Assembly (NCBI GenBank): GCA_963575745.1
Contig: CAUYUJ010007224.1
Location: 732,501 to 796,500 of the forward strand
DNA length: 64,000 nucleotides
From: Prorocentrum cordatum
Lineage: Eukaryota; Sar; Dinophyceae; Prorocentrales; Prorocentraceae
Reading direction: 5' to 3'
Shown here: positions 33,727-44,186 of the stretch, piece after piece
Layout of the letters: every line of letters begins with the position of its first letter
Position numbering within the stretch: the stretch's first letter is position 1
Made by a program: the position numbers and the translations under genes
Notes under the pieces: model-generated
The model's input: only the letters and a program-made list of their open reading frames with translations
Databases searched by the model: none
What the model was told of the DNA's origin: nothing

Positions 33727-34719
33727 AACGAGCCCCCCTTCAGGGGGGCTCGGAACCCCGATGTAGCTCAACGCTTTGAGGTTTCTCCATATCCCCATGA
33801 GGACGCCGTCAAGCTCGGATATGAGTGTCGCGAATCAATCGGCCAGGAAGTCTTCGCGCATCGGACTGAACACGTTTTCGAATGCAGCAGGCTTATCATG
33901 CGGGGTGAACGCCCGGACAAGCTGACCAGGCTTGTGAGCGCAATGGGAGACTTTGCGATTATTCTTCAGAGCTGGAAGCCTTTCTGTGCCGCGGGAAATC
34001 CAGACTCGATCAGCGCAACCACTTTGCCCCAGAGTCTGAAGGTGCTGCGCGCTGCGGTGAAGCGGATCAACGCCGAGACCAGCTGGGGAGAGCTCGCACT
34101 TACCACTCTGGGGGAATGCCGCGGTCCAGAGTTCATGAAGGCCTACACTGCTGGAGCTCATGCCGTCCTCAAGGTGGTCCAGGATGTCATCAGAGATGTC
34201 GCGGCGAGGGTGAGGAGCGCCGAGAACAACATGAATAATATCGTCGCTACATTCACCCTCGATGCGAAGGCCCCTTTGGCTGAGGAAGTGAAGAAGGCAG
34301 TGGAATCAGGAACGGTTGAGATCAATCTGTGCGATCAGCGATTGGAGGGCGCAGGGCTCTGTCGTGCCGATTGCCCCAGCATCGATCGTTGCATAGACCT
34401 CAAGGCTAACGCCCAGCAGATGTCGGCGGCTCGGGGCGTCAACCAGCTGCTCAAGGTGGAGAACATCATGGGCCCGATCAAAGGGGCAAAGGCCAGGACC
34501 GCGCTTTCAATCATCAATAGCACGCAGATCAAACCGCAGATGAATAAGGACGGCGCTTGCAAGATCCCGTGGGTCACGAAGGACATGCTTGACAAGATGG
34601 AGGGGATCCTCGCGGTGAAGACCACTGACTCTCGCCCGGAGGAGTCTAAAGGTAAGCGCCCTGGAGACGATGAAGGTGGTAAGGCTGCAGGCACCAAGAA
34701 GAAACATAATAAATCATGA
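33727..34719 (+). CDS. gene B, 3' exon (unknown protein)
   Basis: About 330 codons from NEPPFRGARNPDVAQRFEVS to a basic tail ...KGKRPGDDEGGKAAGTKKKH and TGA at 34717-34719. Mixed alpha/beta composition with several Cys (…LCDQRLEGAGLCRADCPSID…). The Lys-rich C-terminus (TKKKHNKS) looks like a nuclear-type basic tail; this is inference. No family recognised. Downstream, on the same strand after 970 bases, lies the methyltransferase-like gene. Confidence 0.65.
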   Translation, partial: NEPPFRGARNPDVAQRFEVSPYPHEDAVKLGYECRESIGQEVFAHRTEHVFECSRLIMRGERPDKLTRLVSAMGDFAIILQSWKPFCAAGNPDSISATTLPQSLKVLRAAVKRINAETSWGELALTTLGECRGPEFMKAYTAGAHAVLKVVQDVIRDVAARVRSAENNMNNIVATFTLDAKAPLAEEVKKAVESGTVEINLCDQRLEGAGLCRADCPSIDRCIDLKANAQQMSAARGVNQLLKVENIMGPIKGAKARTALSIINSTQIKPQMNKDGACKIPWVTKDMLDKMEGILAVKTTDSRPEESKGKRPGDDEGGKAAGTKKKHNKS

Positions 34720-35550
34720 TAGGACGTTGCAAAGTCGCATCGAGGAGGGCGTAGCCGGCAAGGGGACGTGAGCCGAGTCAACTGCCCTGAACTTTTCAGT
34801 GGGTTGTTTTACCCAGCAAGGGCATCAGCAGGTAGGGTTTTGGGTTAAGCAGGGGCGGTAAAAGGGGAACGAGTGCGAAGAGAGTTTGGTTTTTCTGGAA
34901 ACGACCTGCTGCAGGTTGCCCTTTTCAACTTCGGGGGACGCGCCATCCTAGTGTCATTTATGCAGTTTTCGACGGGTCCTGACAGCTGCTTTGAGCGATA
35001 GTTATGTGCCCATGTTTCGTGCTTGTTTTCTATGCAATGGTTGAGCAATCTCTTGGGCCATGGTGCAAGCCGCGGCCCTGCCTGGTGTGTCCTCCGCTCT
35101 CGCTCTGCAATCGCAGTTGTCGTCTAACGCGTTGGCATGGTGGCGTGGTCCCAGCGCGCAGCATAAATCGATCTGATGTTTGGCGCACACCTCATCGGCA
35201 GTGGTGGGGCCATTACGTTACCCAAAAGCGAATATATTCACCCGAGAGCGACCTGTCCAAATCAAATCCAGTCAGTCCCTCTTCCCACTCCTCTCCCTGC
35301 TCCTTCTGCCCCTAATCCTTGCACTCACTGTTCCAATTGCTTCGCCCCCTCTTCCCCCTCCTCCGTCGACCCCGACTCAATCCTCTTCTAGTCGCAGCCT
35401 TGTCCTAAGAGCAAGTCTATTTATGGGGCCCCTCACCCACGTTGGCCCTAAGCCCCGAACAAAGCTGAAAGTAAAGGTCGGACCCAGGAGTGGCGTCGTC
35501 GTCGTCGTCGCCGTCGCCGTCGTCGTCGTCGTCGTCGTCAGTCATCGTCA

Positions 35551-35587
<37 letters not shown>

Positions 35588-35687
35588 GTCGGCCCCGGGC
35601 CGCCCCTCCGCCTCTTTCGACCTCCCATTGTCTACAGCCATTATTAGCAGAGCATTGTGTTTTGATATACGGATAGCTCTGGTAGGA
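34720..35687. other. intergenic region with (GTC)n
   Basis: No gene seen in 34720-35480. GTCGTC array with GTCAGTC interruptions at 35493-35588. The methyltransferase frame is open through it as poly-Ser/Arg, so the true start is placed downstream. Confidence 0.6.
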
Positions 35688-37445
35688 ATGGGGGCCTCGA
35701 AGAGGCCCGCCTCTAATCCGCCACCAGGCCCCGAGAAATCACCTAGGCGGAGATCCAGCCTGCATGCCGCAGCATGGGGCATGTTCAAAAATATTGGCAA
35801 CAAGTGGAAGGGCCAACTGAACCACAACATCCAGGAGGTATTTGGTGGCAAGATCGGCGCGGCTTCCCTCTGCAGCGGAAGCGATGTTCAGACCATCGTC
35901 GCCAATGCCATCGCTGATGAAGTGGGCTTGCCCAACAGCATCCGCACGAACATGGCCTGCGAGATCCCCCCAGTCAACCAGAAGTGGATCAAAGCATTGG
36001 GAGATGATTTGGCAGGATCGCCAAGTGGGTCTGACGACACTGGCAATGGCAATGGCCATGGCTGCGACTTCTGCCTGTTCGAGGACATCACCAAGCTGAA
36101 TGACGACTGCTTGAAGTGCGCTGTCCACAACAAAGAGTGCAGCGTGTCCGATGCCCCCCAAGCTGTCTCTATCGCCGTCGCGGGCTGGAGCTGCAAGGAG
36201 TTTTCGAAGATGAAGAAGATGCCCCCGGAGGAGCGAGCGACGCTACTTGAATCAGGGAGTGGGTCAACGAATGAAACGCGTTGGGGCCTTCACCGCTATT
36301 TGAAAAAGCAGAGCCACATTGCGTGTTACATCGGGGAGAACGCAGATGAATTAGCTAAGATTTCAAACGAGAATCGGACGCTGATGATCAGCGCATTCAA
36401 GGCCATCGGCTTCGTTGCGGAGACGCGTGGCCTTCAAGCGTCGGACTATGGATCGCGGGCTGCCCGGCCGCGGACATGGATCGTTGCTCTTCGCTTTGAG
36501 CGGTTTGTTATTGGCGCCAGCGAAGCTTCGAAAATAATCACGCAGATCTGGGCGGACATCGCAAACATGAAGATCCCGCAGCTCGACCCCAAGAATTTCT
36601 TACTCCATGGTGAGAGCGACTACTTGGCAAAGCATCTGAACATGACGAAGGGCACCTGCGGCGTTGATGACTCCGAATGGACCGACAAGTTCCAGGATCA
36701 GCTGGCGAAGGACCACCTCAACTACCGAGCCGTCATGGCCAAAGCCACCCAGCATTTCAAGTCCGACTGGGCTTCCACTCACCAACAGGGAAGCGAGACA
36801 TCCAAAGCGCCTCAAGTCCCATATCTCACTCTCTACTCTCACCTCTCCCTCCCCTCTCCCCTCCAGATCAAGGGCACGATTAAGTGCGATGGAGTGGGAG
36901 AGAGAGGGAGAGAGAGAGAGAGAGAGAGAGAGATTGAGAGATGGGTCCGGAGGGTGCTTCGGATTCTTGAGGAGAGACATATGTTGGCATACGGCACGTA
37001 CGTCAAGGAAGATGCGTGGTGCTTGGACGTGAGCCAATCAGTGTACCGCTTGCGCTACGGCTCTAATGACACAGTGCCAACCATATGCCCCAAATCGAAA
37101 ATCGCGCTGCACGCGGACGATCCAGATAGGATGAGGTTGCTGACCGGACTAGAATATTTGATGCTACATGGCTTCGATTTCAAGCTGGTCGACAATTTGA
37201 TTCAAAAGGACGCCTTCACAGACTGTTGTCTCTTGAAGCTGGGAGGCAATTCATTTGTCGATTTCTGCTACATGGCGGTACTGATGTCGGTCATCAAGAG
37301 CTGGCCTGGCAAGACGAAGTCCAACTCTGAGGGCATCTCTGAGGGTTCCAAGGGCCAGGCGAATTCTGGCGGAGCCTCTTCAAGCTCGGCCAGTGCGAGT
37401 CTCGAGGATGCGCAGCGTTTGCTGGACTTGTCCTCGCGTGCCTAG
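35688..37445 (+). CDS. C5-cytosine DNA methyltransferase-like protein (one intron)
   Basis: Known C5 methyltransferases transfer a methyl group from S-adenosylmethionine to cytosine through a catalytic Cys. From Met at 35688: motif I-like AASLCSG (residues about 58-64), motif II-like ACEIPP (90-95), motif IV-like GWSCKEFSK (166-174, Cys169; usual PC replaced by SC), motif VI-like ENAD (217-220), motif VIII-like SRAARPR (256-262). After an interruption near 36815-36945 (CT-rich acceptor-like tract and (AG)n) come SQSVYRLR, motif IX-like RLLTGLEYLMLHGFD and motif X-like GGNSF. TAG at 37443. N-terminus short and basic, no extra chromatin domains. Dinoflagellates carry many such divergent homologues, so activity is uncertain. 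The alternative upstream Met at 35490 lies in a microsatellite. Confidence 0.75.
   Translation: MGASKRPASNPPPGPEKSPRRRSSLHAAAWGMFKNIGNKWKGQLNHNIQEVFGGKIGAASLCSGSDVQTIVANAIADEVGLPNSIRTNMACEIPPVNQKWIKALGDDLAGSPSGSDDTGNGNGHGCDFCLFEDITKLNDDCLKCAVHNKECSVSDAPQAVSIAVAGWSCKEFSKMKKMPPEERATLLESGSGSTNETRWGLHRYLKKQSHIACYIGENADELAKISNENRTLMISAFKAIGFVAETRGLQASDYGSRAARPRTWIVALRFERFVIGASEASKIITQIWADIANMKIPQLDPKNFLLHGESDYLAKHLNMTKGTCGVDDSEWTDKFQDQLAKDHLNYRAVMAKATQHFKSDWASTHQQGSETSKAPQVPYLTLYSHLSLPSPLQIKGTIKCDGVGERGREREREREIERWVRRVLRILEERHMLAYGTYVKEDAWCLDVSQSVYRLRYGSNDTVPTICPKSKIALHADDPDRMRLLTGLEYLMLHGFDFKLVDNLIQKDAFTDCCLLKLGGNSFVDFCYMAVLMSVIKSWPGKTKSNSEGISEGSKGQANSGGASSSSASASLEDAQRLLDLSSRA
36815..36945. other. 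probable intron in the methyltransferase-like gene, with (AG)n
   Basis: The frame stays open but becomes poly-Leu/Ser, then poly-Arg-Glu. A CTCTCCCCTCCAG acceptor-like tract ends at 36866, followed by 36 bases of possible exon and an AG array at 36898-36945. No GT donor is obvious; GC at 36807 is possible. Splice sites unresolved. Confidence 0.5.
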
Positions 37446-37527
37446 GAGGACAACGGCGACGAGGACGCAGGCTCGCGAGCAGCACAAATCGTCGACAGCC
37501 AGCCTGGCAATGCATAAAAAAATGCCC

Positions 37528-37945
37528 AAATGCCTTACGGCCAGCGCCGCCGACCCTGAACGTCGTCGACGACGACGACGACCGACCGACTGATCGACCG
37601 ACGACGAAGACGACGCTCGCGAGCCCTCGTGGGGTCCCTTTTGGGGCCCTCTTGGGCCCTCTTGGAGGGCCTCTTAGGCCGTCTTGGGGTCACACTGGGT
37701 CGCCTTCGGGCCTTCTTGGGCCGTCTTGGGGCACTCTTGGGCCGTCTTGGGGCGATCTGGGGAGCCTCTTGGGCCGTCTGGGCATGATTTGGGAAACCTT
37801 TAGGCCGTCCTGGAGCGTCTGAGCCCTTGTGGTGGGCCCTCTTGGGACCCCCTTCGGCTCTCGTGGGGGGGTGCTATTGGGCCGTGCTGGGGCCTCCTTA
37901 GGCCGTCATGTAGCCTTCTTGGGCCGTCTTGGGGCTCTCGCTCCT
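37528..37945 (+). repeat. CTTGGG minisatellite, relative of the insertion at 5212-6288
   Basis: Starts with ACGGCCAGCGCCGCCGACCC, matching the left end of the 5.2-kb insertion, then a GAC/GTCGAC array, then tandem CTCTTGGGCCGTCTTGGGG units with 18-40-base spacing to about 37945. Confidence 0.7.
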
Positions 37946-38235
37946 TCTCATCCCCCTCCTCATCCTCCTTATCCTGATCCTCCACATTTTTTCCCGTGTA
38001 TCAATTTTCAATATCCCCCATAGTGTCCTTCGGGGTATGCAACAGTGTCCTTCGGGGTATAAAAAAAGATGGGGGTCGTTACCAACGCGCATACAACAGG
38101 GGGTGCATAAGGGTGTGCAAAAAGGATAACCATAAGGGGCCATAAAACGGGGGTGCGTACAGGAGTACAAAAGGGGGGAGTAAAAGGGGTGGCGTCTGGG
38201 CGAGCCTAACAGCATAGGTCTTGAGACGACATAAA
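37946..38235. other. no gene seen; small direct repeat
   Basis: AGTGTCCTTCGGGGTAT occurs twice in tandem at about 38022-38060, separated by GCAAC. Confidence 0.6.
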
Positions 38236-38248
38236 TCATCACCATCAT

Positions 38249-38317
<69 letters not shown>

Positions 38318-38390
38318 TATCATCATCATCATCACCAGCAGCATCATCATCACCATCCCCATCCCCATCCCCATCCCCATCCCTTCGCTC
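38236..38390. repeat. (ATC)n microsatellite and CATCCC units
   Basis: ATC units (38240-38350), then CCATCCCCATCC units (38355-38385). Confidence 0.95.
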
Positions 38391-38464
38391 CATCCTCCGC
38401 CGCCCCTCGGCGTGCGAGAACTGCGAGACGCTTCTCCCGACGTTCGACTTTGATCCTCTTCCTC

Positions 38465-38570
38465 GTCCTGCCTCCTCCCCCACCTCCCCCTCCTCCTCCT
38501 CCTCCTCCTCCCCTCCTCCTCCTCCTCCTCCTCCTCCTCCTCCTCCTCCGTCATTCCTCCACCGCTTCCT
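38465..38570. repeat. (TCC)n microsatellite
   Basis: TCC tract with CCCCACC interruptions. Confidence 0.93.
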
Positions 38571-38829
38571 CCTCCACTCCTCATCGTAGTAGTCGTCCTT
38601 TGCCTTCGGCAGTCGTGCAGGGATCGGCGGTCTGCTGCCGGCACCCTCCGGGGCAGAGCCGGTCCGGCGCCGTGCCAGAAGGCTCTGGCGGTGCGGCCTC
38701 GCGACGGTCGAGGGGAGAGCCGGACGGGAGGAGGAAGAAGAAGAAGAAGAAGAAGAGGCAGAGGACGCATGTTGAAGAAGAGTGGCCTTTCGCCTACACA
38801 GTTACCAAGTGACAAGTGCCTTTCAGGCG
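38571..38829. other. no gene seen
   Basis: GC-rich spacer with an AAG microsatellite at about 38732-38757. Confidence 0.5.
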
Positions 38830-39290
38830 GTCAAATGCAAGGAGCCTCCAGCAACAGCCCCATGTTGAGAAGGAAGCATCTACCATCAAATATAACCGAT
38901 GCGAGCGTTTAAGACGAATGCGCGCGGTGCTAGGGCCAGAGCTCTAGTTTGAAAGCATTCCGCCTTCCATATGCGTCATACGATATTGTTATGTGTTGAG
39001 GCGAGTGCCGGTGGCGCTAAGGCGATCACCTACATTTGAAGACCACCCGTCCTCTCTCCTTCTCCTATCACTCATGCAAGCTCTTGCGACGACTCATTAT
39101 GCTTGGCCCTAGGGCGATCGCCCCAGTTTGAAAGCGGCCCGCCACTCAACCTCGCACCCCTTTGATATCCCGAGTTTCCTACTCACAAGCTGTGAAGAAG
39201 TCTTCAGCGAAACGCCCGGCCTGGCGCTCAGACGAGGAAGAGCTGCCATTGGGGAAAAGGGATGCAGGAGCATGAGGTGGGAAAGGAGGG
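38830..39290 (-). mobile_element. dispersed satellite-carrying element, copy 3 (decayed)
   Basis: Same orientation as the copy at 13.5-14.7 kb. About four diverged 80-90-bp satellite units (ATGCGCGCGGTGCTAGGGCC, GCCGGTGGCGCTAAGGCGA, TTGGCCCTAGGGCGAT) are followed by the linker (GTGAAGAAGTC then AGCGAAACGCCCGGCC) and then the AGG/GAC tail. The order satellite-linker-AGG is the same as in the other copies, although identity is low. Confidence 0.55.
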
Positions 39291-39440
39291 TAAGCAGGAC
39301 GAGGGAGGAGGAGGGAGGAGGAAGAGAAGGAGGAGGAAGACGACGACGACGAGGCAGCAAAAGGTGGATGAGGGACCACTGAGGACGACGACGACGACGA
39401 CGACGACGGACGATCGACGAACGACGGACGATGACGGAGA
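39291..39440. repeat. AGG then GAC microsatellite, tail of element copy 3
   Basis: GGGAGGAGGA units (39300-39335), GAC units (39337-39350), then GAC and GGACGATC units (39380-39435). Confidence 0.85.
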
Positions 39441-41036
39441 ACGACAACGACGGAGGACCAGGGTGGGAGGATGGATCATGGGGACGAGGAGGCCCTGAGG
39501 AGGAGGAGGAGGAGGAAGAACCTGAACGGAGCAGGGGGGTGAGGAGGAGCAGGAGGAGACGGAGGAGCTTCAGCAGTATTGTGGACTGCAAGGGGGCACG
39601 GCATCCGCCACATGGGCGTGATAGTGTGTTCACGACGCGAGCATTGAGGTCGAGGCAGTCATCAACCTCATGATTTTCCTGTTGACGGCGCGGGGGGGCG
39701 CGGGCTCGCCACCGTTGTCTGCCGCAGTGTCTTAATCCTTGTCGTCCTTCTCCCTCCACCTCCTCCTCCTCCTCCTGCTCCTTTGCCTATTTCTGTTCCT
39801 CACCCTCCGCTCCCAATCCTTCTGTCCCTGCACCCCTGCAACCTCATCCTCTGGCCTCGCCTGTTCTTGTCTTGCTGTGGCCGAGGACGCCTTGCCGTGG
39901 GAGGCCGAGGTTGGAACAAGGAGCATGGGGTACGGATGATGATGTGGATGGAGAGGGGGGGCAAAAGAAGGAAGGGCCAAGAGGCGGGGAACGAGGATTG
40001 GGAGGAGGAGGAGGAGAAGGAGGAGGAGGAGGATGAGGAGGAGTATGAGTGGGAGGGCCAGGAGGATAATGATGATGAAAACGGGAAGGGGGAGACTGGG
40101 GATGAGGGATTCGGAGGAGGTGGACGGCGACGTCGTCGACGACGACGACGACGATAACGACGACGACGACAACGGCGGCGACGAGCGACAGGGGTGGCTG
40201 CACAAGAGCTGCGTGTGAAATTATCCAGCTGCCTGCGACAACCCCGCCACCGTACCAGCGCAGCATCGCAATGCGTGCAGGGTGGCTCTACTGATGTCTC
40301 CGAAAGAGTAGACCCATTGCGGGACCGTTTGTAAGCCAGCCCTGCGGTGATGCCCGGTTGCATGGCCGTAGCGTCGTACGATTGTCGGATCGCGTTTTAT
40401 TGTGTGCGACTATCAGCAGGTTGCTGGGAGGGGTTGTTGAGGCCTCCTGTGGCTTTCTCGGGGGCGCGTCGGGGAACTGCGCGTCAGGGGACTGCCCTGA
40501 GACGCAGCGTTGCGGACAAATTGCAGCACTGCGGAACGTCACGGCTGGAGCCGTTGACCTTCCGCGTTGTGCGGCAGTTTCCGAGCCAGATCGAGCCGTG
40601 GGGGCCCTGAGGCCCGAAGCGTGGTGAAAACGCCCAGTGTGAACAAATGCCCTGTGCGCCCGGAGCTTGCTGGGGCCTCGGTGGTGAGGCTTCGGGTCGT
40701 GCACGGACAGCCCTTCCGGTCAGCCCCAGCTGGCCTCAACGGGTCCTCTGAGCAGTCCCAATTGGCCTCCACAGGCCCCCCGAGAAGAGCGCCCTGGGCG
40801 ACGTCGGGCCACCCTGGGGGGGCTGTCTGTGCGAGCCTTACCATTAAGTCGGGCCTGTCCCTCTACAGCGCGAATATTCAAAAATAGTTAAAAATAGTCT
40901 GGGGACGATTTTTATTTTTTTGTTGACGAGTATTTTTTTGTTTTACGTACTACTTGTCATTTGTTTTTCCAAGTCCCCTTGCAGGGGGACAGGCCCGATC
41001 TAACCTTACAACTCAGGGTGTTGGGAGCCAGACCCC
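39441..41036. other. gene-free stretch with short microsatellites
   Basis: AGG-rich at 39497-39560, TCC-rich at 39756-39780, AGG-rich at 40003-40120, GAC-rich at 40125-40180. The remainder is unremarkable. No convincing gene. Confidence 0.5.
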
Positions 41037-41050
41037 CGACGTCGTGCTTA

Positions 41051-41089
<39 letters not shown>

Positions 41090-41123
41090 TTATATATATA
41101 TATATATATATCACGACGTGACC
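41037..41123. repeat. (AT)n core with CGACGT inverted ends
   Basis: An ACGTCGTG segment precedes about 65 bases of alternating TA, which is followed by ATCACGACGT. The ends and core are self-complementary, so the block could extrude as a cruciform. Confidence 0.8.
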
Positions 41124-41126
41124 CTC

Positions 41127-41215
41127 AGAAGTCTGGACCTCTTCCCGGGGACCAGTTGTTCATCCCAAGTCGGTTCTTGACGGCCCCGAGGCCCCGCAAG
41201 GGCCCTCCCGAAGGA
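41127..41215 (-). repeat. SINE-like short interspersed repeat, copy 4
   Basis: Inverted orientation: GACCTCTTCCCGGGGACCAG, TTCATCCCAAGTCGG, TTGACGGCCCCGAGGCC, AGGGCCCTCCC. Close match to 43184-43290. Confidence 0.6.
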
Positions 41216-41289
41216 CGAAGCCGCGAAAAACTGGGCGCCGGCGGTAAACCGTCAACCTTTCCTACCGCCGGGAGATTCGTAGAGCTTCC

Positions 41290-42570
41290 TTGCCATATAT
41301 TATGTCCAAAGAATTGGCAGAGAACGAATAGTTTTTCAGCCTCAGCGCTGATAGCAGACTGATCTCAGGCTTCTACATATATTTCACTACTGCCCCTTAC
41401 GATTCCCTTCCCATTGCTGTGCTGAGCAGCTCTGTAGCTCATCTGCAGCACAAGTAAAACCAAGAAGAACATTATCATTTCCAAGAAATAGCAGAGTACG
41501 AATCGGTGTTCAGCCCTAGCGCTAATAGCAGACTGAGCGCGGGTGTCTAGATACTTACAAATAGCGCGCATGACGGTTATCTTCCCATTCCAATACCTCA
41601 GAGCTCTCCAGCTCATCTGCACCTCGAGTTCAGCCCAGGAAACGAATTCTATCACAAGAAAAATAAAAGAGTATGACTAGTTGTATGGCGTTTGCGCTCG
41701 TAACAGACCCAAGCCAAGCGTCTAGATACTTCGACTAGCGCGCCTCACGATTTTCTTCTGGTTCGTGTGCGGCAGTGCTCTCGAACTCATCTGCAGCTAG
41801 AGTTCAGTGAAGAAATTCACCATCATTTTGAAGAAAAATAATTGTCGAATACAAATAGCTTTGCGAACCTAACTCGAGCACAAGACAGAGTTCGGAGCTC
41901 TAGATGCAACAGACGCACGCGCCTGATGATGCTGAATCGATCGATGTGCGCACCAGCTCTGTAGCTCTCCTTTATTTCGAGTTAAGGAGAGATAACCGAC
42001 AGCATCTGTCAAAATTATTCGAATAATACGAATAGGTTCGCGAACCTACTTAGCTTGAGTAGCAGACCGAGTTCAGACCTCTAGATGCCACAGATGAACG
42101 CGCCTGATGATTTTGAATGGATTTCTGTAAGTATCAGCTCTGTAGCTGTCCTACAGCTCGAGTTAAGTCCAGGAAACCGACAGCACCTGTCAAGATGACT
42201 CGAATCATACGAATAGGTTCGCGGACCTAGCTTGAGTAGCAGACCGAGTTCAGACCTCTAGATGCCACAGATGAACGCGCCTGATGATTTTGAATGGGTT
42301 TCTGTAAGTATCAGCTCTGTAGCTGTCCAACAGCTCGAGTTAAGTACAGAAAACTGACAGCACCTCTCAAGATGACTCGAATAATACGAATAGCTTCGCG
42401 GACCTAGCTCGAGTAATAGACCGAGTTCAGACCTCTGGATGCAACAGACGAACTCGCCTGATGATTTTAAGCGGGTTTCTGTAAGCATCAGCTTTGTAGC
42501 TGTCCTACAGCTCGAGTTAAGTACAAACAACCGACAACGCCTGTCAAGATGACTCGAAACAGCTGATCCC
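41290..42570. repeat. 177-bp diverging satellite array
   Basis: Seven or so tandem units. The TCTAGAT-type word and its surroundings recur at 41372 (degenerate), 41546, 41721, 41899, then GTTCAGACCTCT at 42071, 42248 and 42425: spacings 174, 175, 178, about 181, 177 and 177. Each unit has an AGCTCTGTAGCT block and a GACTCGAATAATACGAATAG block. The three right-hand units are very alike and the left-hand ones progressively diverged. GC content is visibly lower than in the flanks. Minus-strand frames (42258-42650) are by-products. Confidence 0.85.
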
Positions 42571-43183
42571 GCCTGGACGCTGTTTGGCAGTAGAAGGTAC
42601 CCGATCGAGTTGAGATCAAGACGGCGAGCGGTAATAAGATCCAATATCACGGGAAAAATACTAGAGCTCTGACGAATTGCTGAATTTCGAGAACAAAATT
42701 TTCAACCGACCAAAAGTCACCAAAAGGTCCGTCGAGATTTTTCTTGCCAGCCAGCTCTCCAGCGCGTTCGAACTACTCTTAAGCTTCCAGCAACTAGCTA
42801 AGGGAAACTCTACGAGTTACTGTCCGCGCATCCCCCCCCCTGATGGGGAGACGAGGGGGGGGAGGAGCCGGAGCCGGAGCGCAAGCCGCGAAGCAGCGCG
42901 ATATCTTCATGGCTCGACGAGGGTTTGGGGAGCTGGCTGGGGGCCGCGTCGGGGCCCCCCTTGGCGCGACAGGGCCCCCCCCGGAGCTCTCCAGCAGGGG
43001 GCCTCGGCTGCAGCCTCTGGAGACGAGCGGGGTCCCGGCGGGTCTCGGGGCCGCCCGCGGGGGGGCCCCGCTTGGGGGTGCGGCCCTGGCCTGTCGCGAG
43101 GGAGAGGCTCGGGCCGCCCGCCCAAAGAGTGGCACGCGTGCCTGGGCTCCCCGGGCGTCCAGCGTTTTGATTTCCTTCGAAAC
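42571..43183. other. no gene seen
   Basis: An AT-richer left part followed, at 42830, by an abrupt change to very GC-rich DNA (Gly/Pro/Arg frames). No supported gene. Confidence 0.45.
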
Positions 43184-43290
43184 ACGGGCCCCCGACCTCT
43201 CGACCACTTCCCGAGGACCAGGTTTTCATCCCGAGTCGTTGCTTGACGGCCCCGAGGCCTTGGTGAGGGCCCCGAGGGGCCGAACACGGC
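43184..43290 (-). repeat. SINE-like short interspersed repeat, copy 5
   Basis: Best-preserved member used for comparison: CCCGACCTCTCGACCACTTC, CCGAGGACCAGG, TTTTCATCCCGAGTCG, TTGACGGCCCCGAGGCC, GGGCCCCGAGGGGCC, read on plus. Confidence 0.6.
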
Positions 43291-43659
43291 AAAGCGGTTC
43301 CGTCTCGATGTTGTCGAGACGCTGGGCGTGTGTGGGTCTTGCAGGATCGGGTAGCGGTGCCAGGGCCAGGGGCCGAACATATTATTTCTTCTCCATATTA
43401 TATTATTCAACATTTTATGATTAACGATCAAATTATCTCAGGAAGAAGCATCATAATCCCTGGCGCACATCTCTCTTCTCCTGATTCGCCAGATGAAAAG
43501 CGAATAATAACATATACCTGGCATCTGCACCAATTTTTGGCATATGGAGACGAAGAGCAACTACAACTGGTAGATGAATCAGAAGAATATCCTTCATACG
43601 AACATGATGTACACGAGCATTCCTTCATACGAAACTTATCCTGAAGAAGAAGAAGAAGA
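43291..43659. other. AT-richer stretch, weak ORF
   Basis: The frame 43410-43644 (…IIIPGAHLSSPDSPDEKRII…) has protein-like composition but no recognisable family and is followed by a repeat. I do not call it a gene. Confidence 0.35.
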
Positions 43660-43835
43660 TGCCATTCTTCATACGAGCAACGATCGGGAGGGAGGACGAA
43701 CGACGACCACCACGAAGAGATACGGGCTCCAGGGTCAAGAGGGAGCGAGAGAGGCCGGCTCATGAGGGCCAGAGGGGAAGGCCAGAGGAGGGGCGACGAG
43801 CGACGAGCGACACGACATGAACGAGCTCCGCTGCG
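43660..43835 (+). repeat. dispersed repeat, partner of 45450-45610
   Basis: Both copies run CATACGA..CAACGATCGGGAGG, GACGAACGACGACC (GACGAACAACGACC), CACGAAGAGA, GGGAGCGAGAGAGGCC, GGCCAGAGGAGGGGCGAC, and both lead into an AGG array. A third, partial copy lies at 45080-45160. Confidence 0.75.
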
Positions 43836-44030
43836 CAAGAGGAGGAGAAGAGGGAGGAGGAGGAGGATGAGGATGAGGAGGAGGAGGAGGAGGAGGCGGT
43901 GGGGGGAGGAGGAGGAGGAAGAGGAGGAGGAGGAGGAGGAGGAGGAGGAGGAGGAGGAGGAGGGGGAGGAGGGGGAGGAGGAGGAGGAGGAGGAAGAGGA
44001 GGAGGAGGAGGAGGAGGGGGAGGAGGACAA
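43836..44030. repeat. (AGG)n microsatellite
   Basis: AGG units with GATGAGG and GGGAGG interruptions. Confidence 0.93.
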
Positions 44031-44186
44031 GCTAGGTGCTCTCGCGTCATATCTGACGTCCTACCCCTCCCTGACATGCCTTACCACGTAGATCTCCTTA
44101 TTACTCGCACAATCGGACGTCGCAGCATGGTATGGCATCACAAATGGCATAGCATGGTTTTGAAGACCAACGCGAAACATGACTTA

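Noticed and set aside
37443-37595. Continuation of the methyltransferase beyond its stop
   Set aside because: Sequence after TAG becomes the GAC array and CTTGGG minisatellite.
41290-42570. CRISPR-like regular repeats
   Set aside because: Units are contiguous 177-bp satellites that diverge along their whole length; there are no short conserved repeats with unique spacers.
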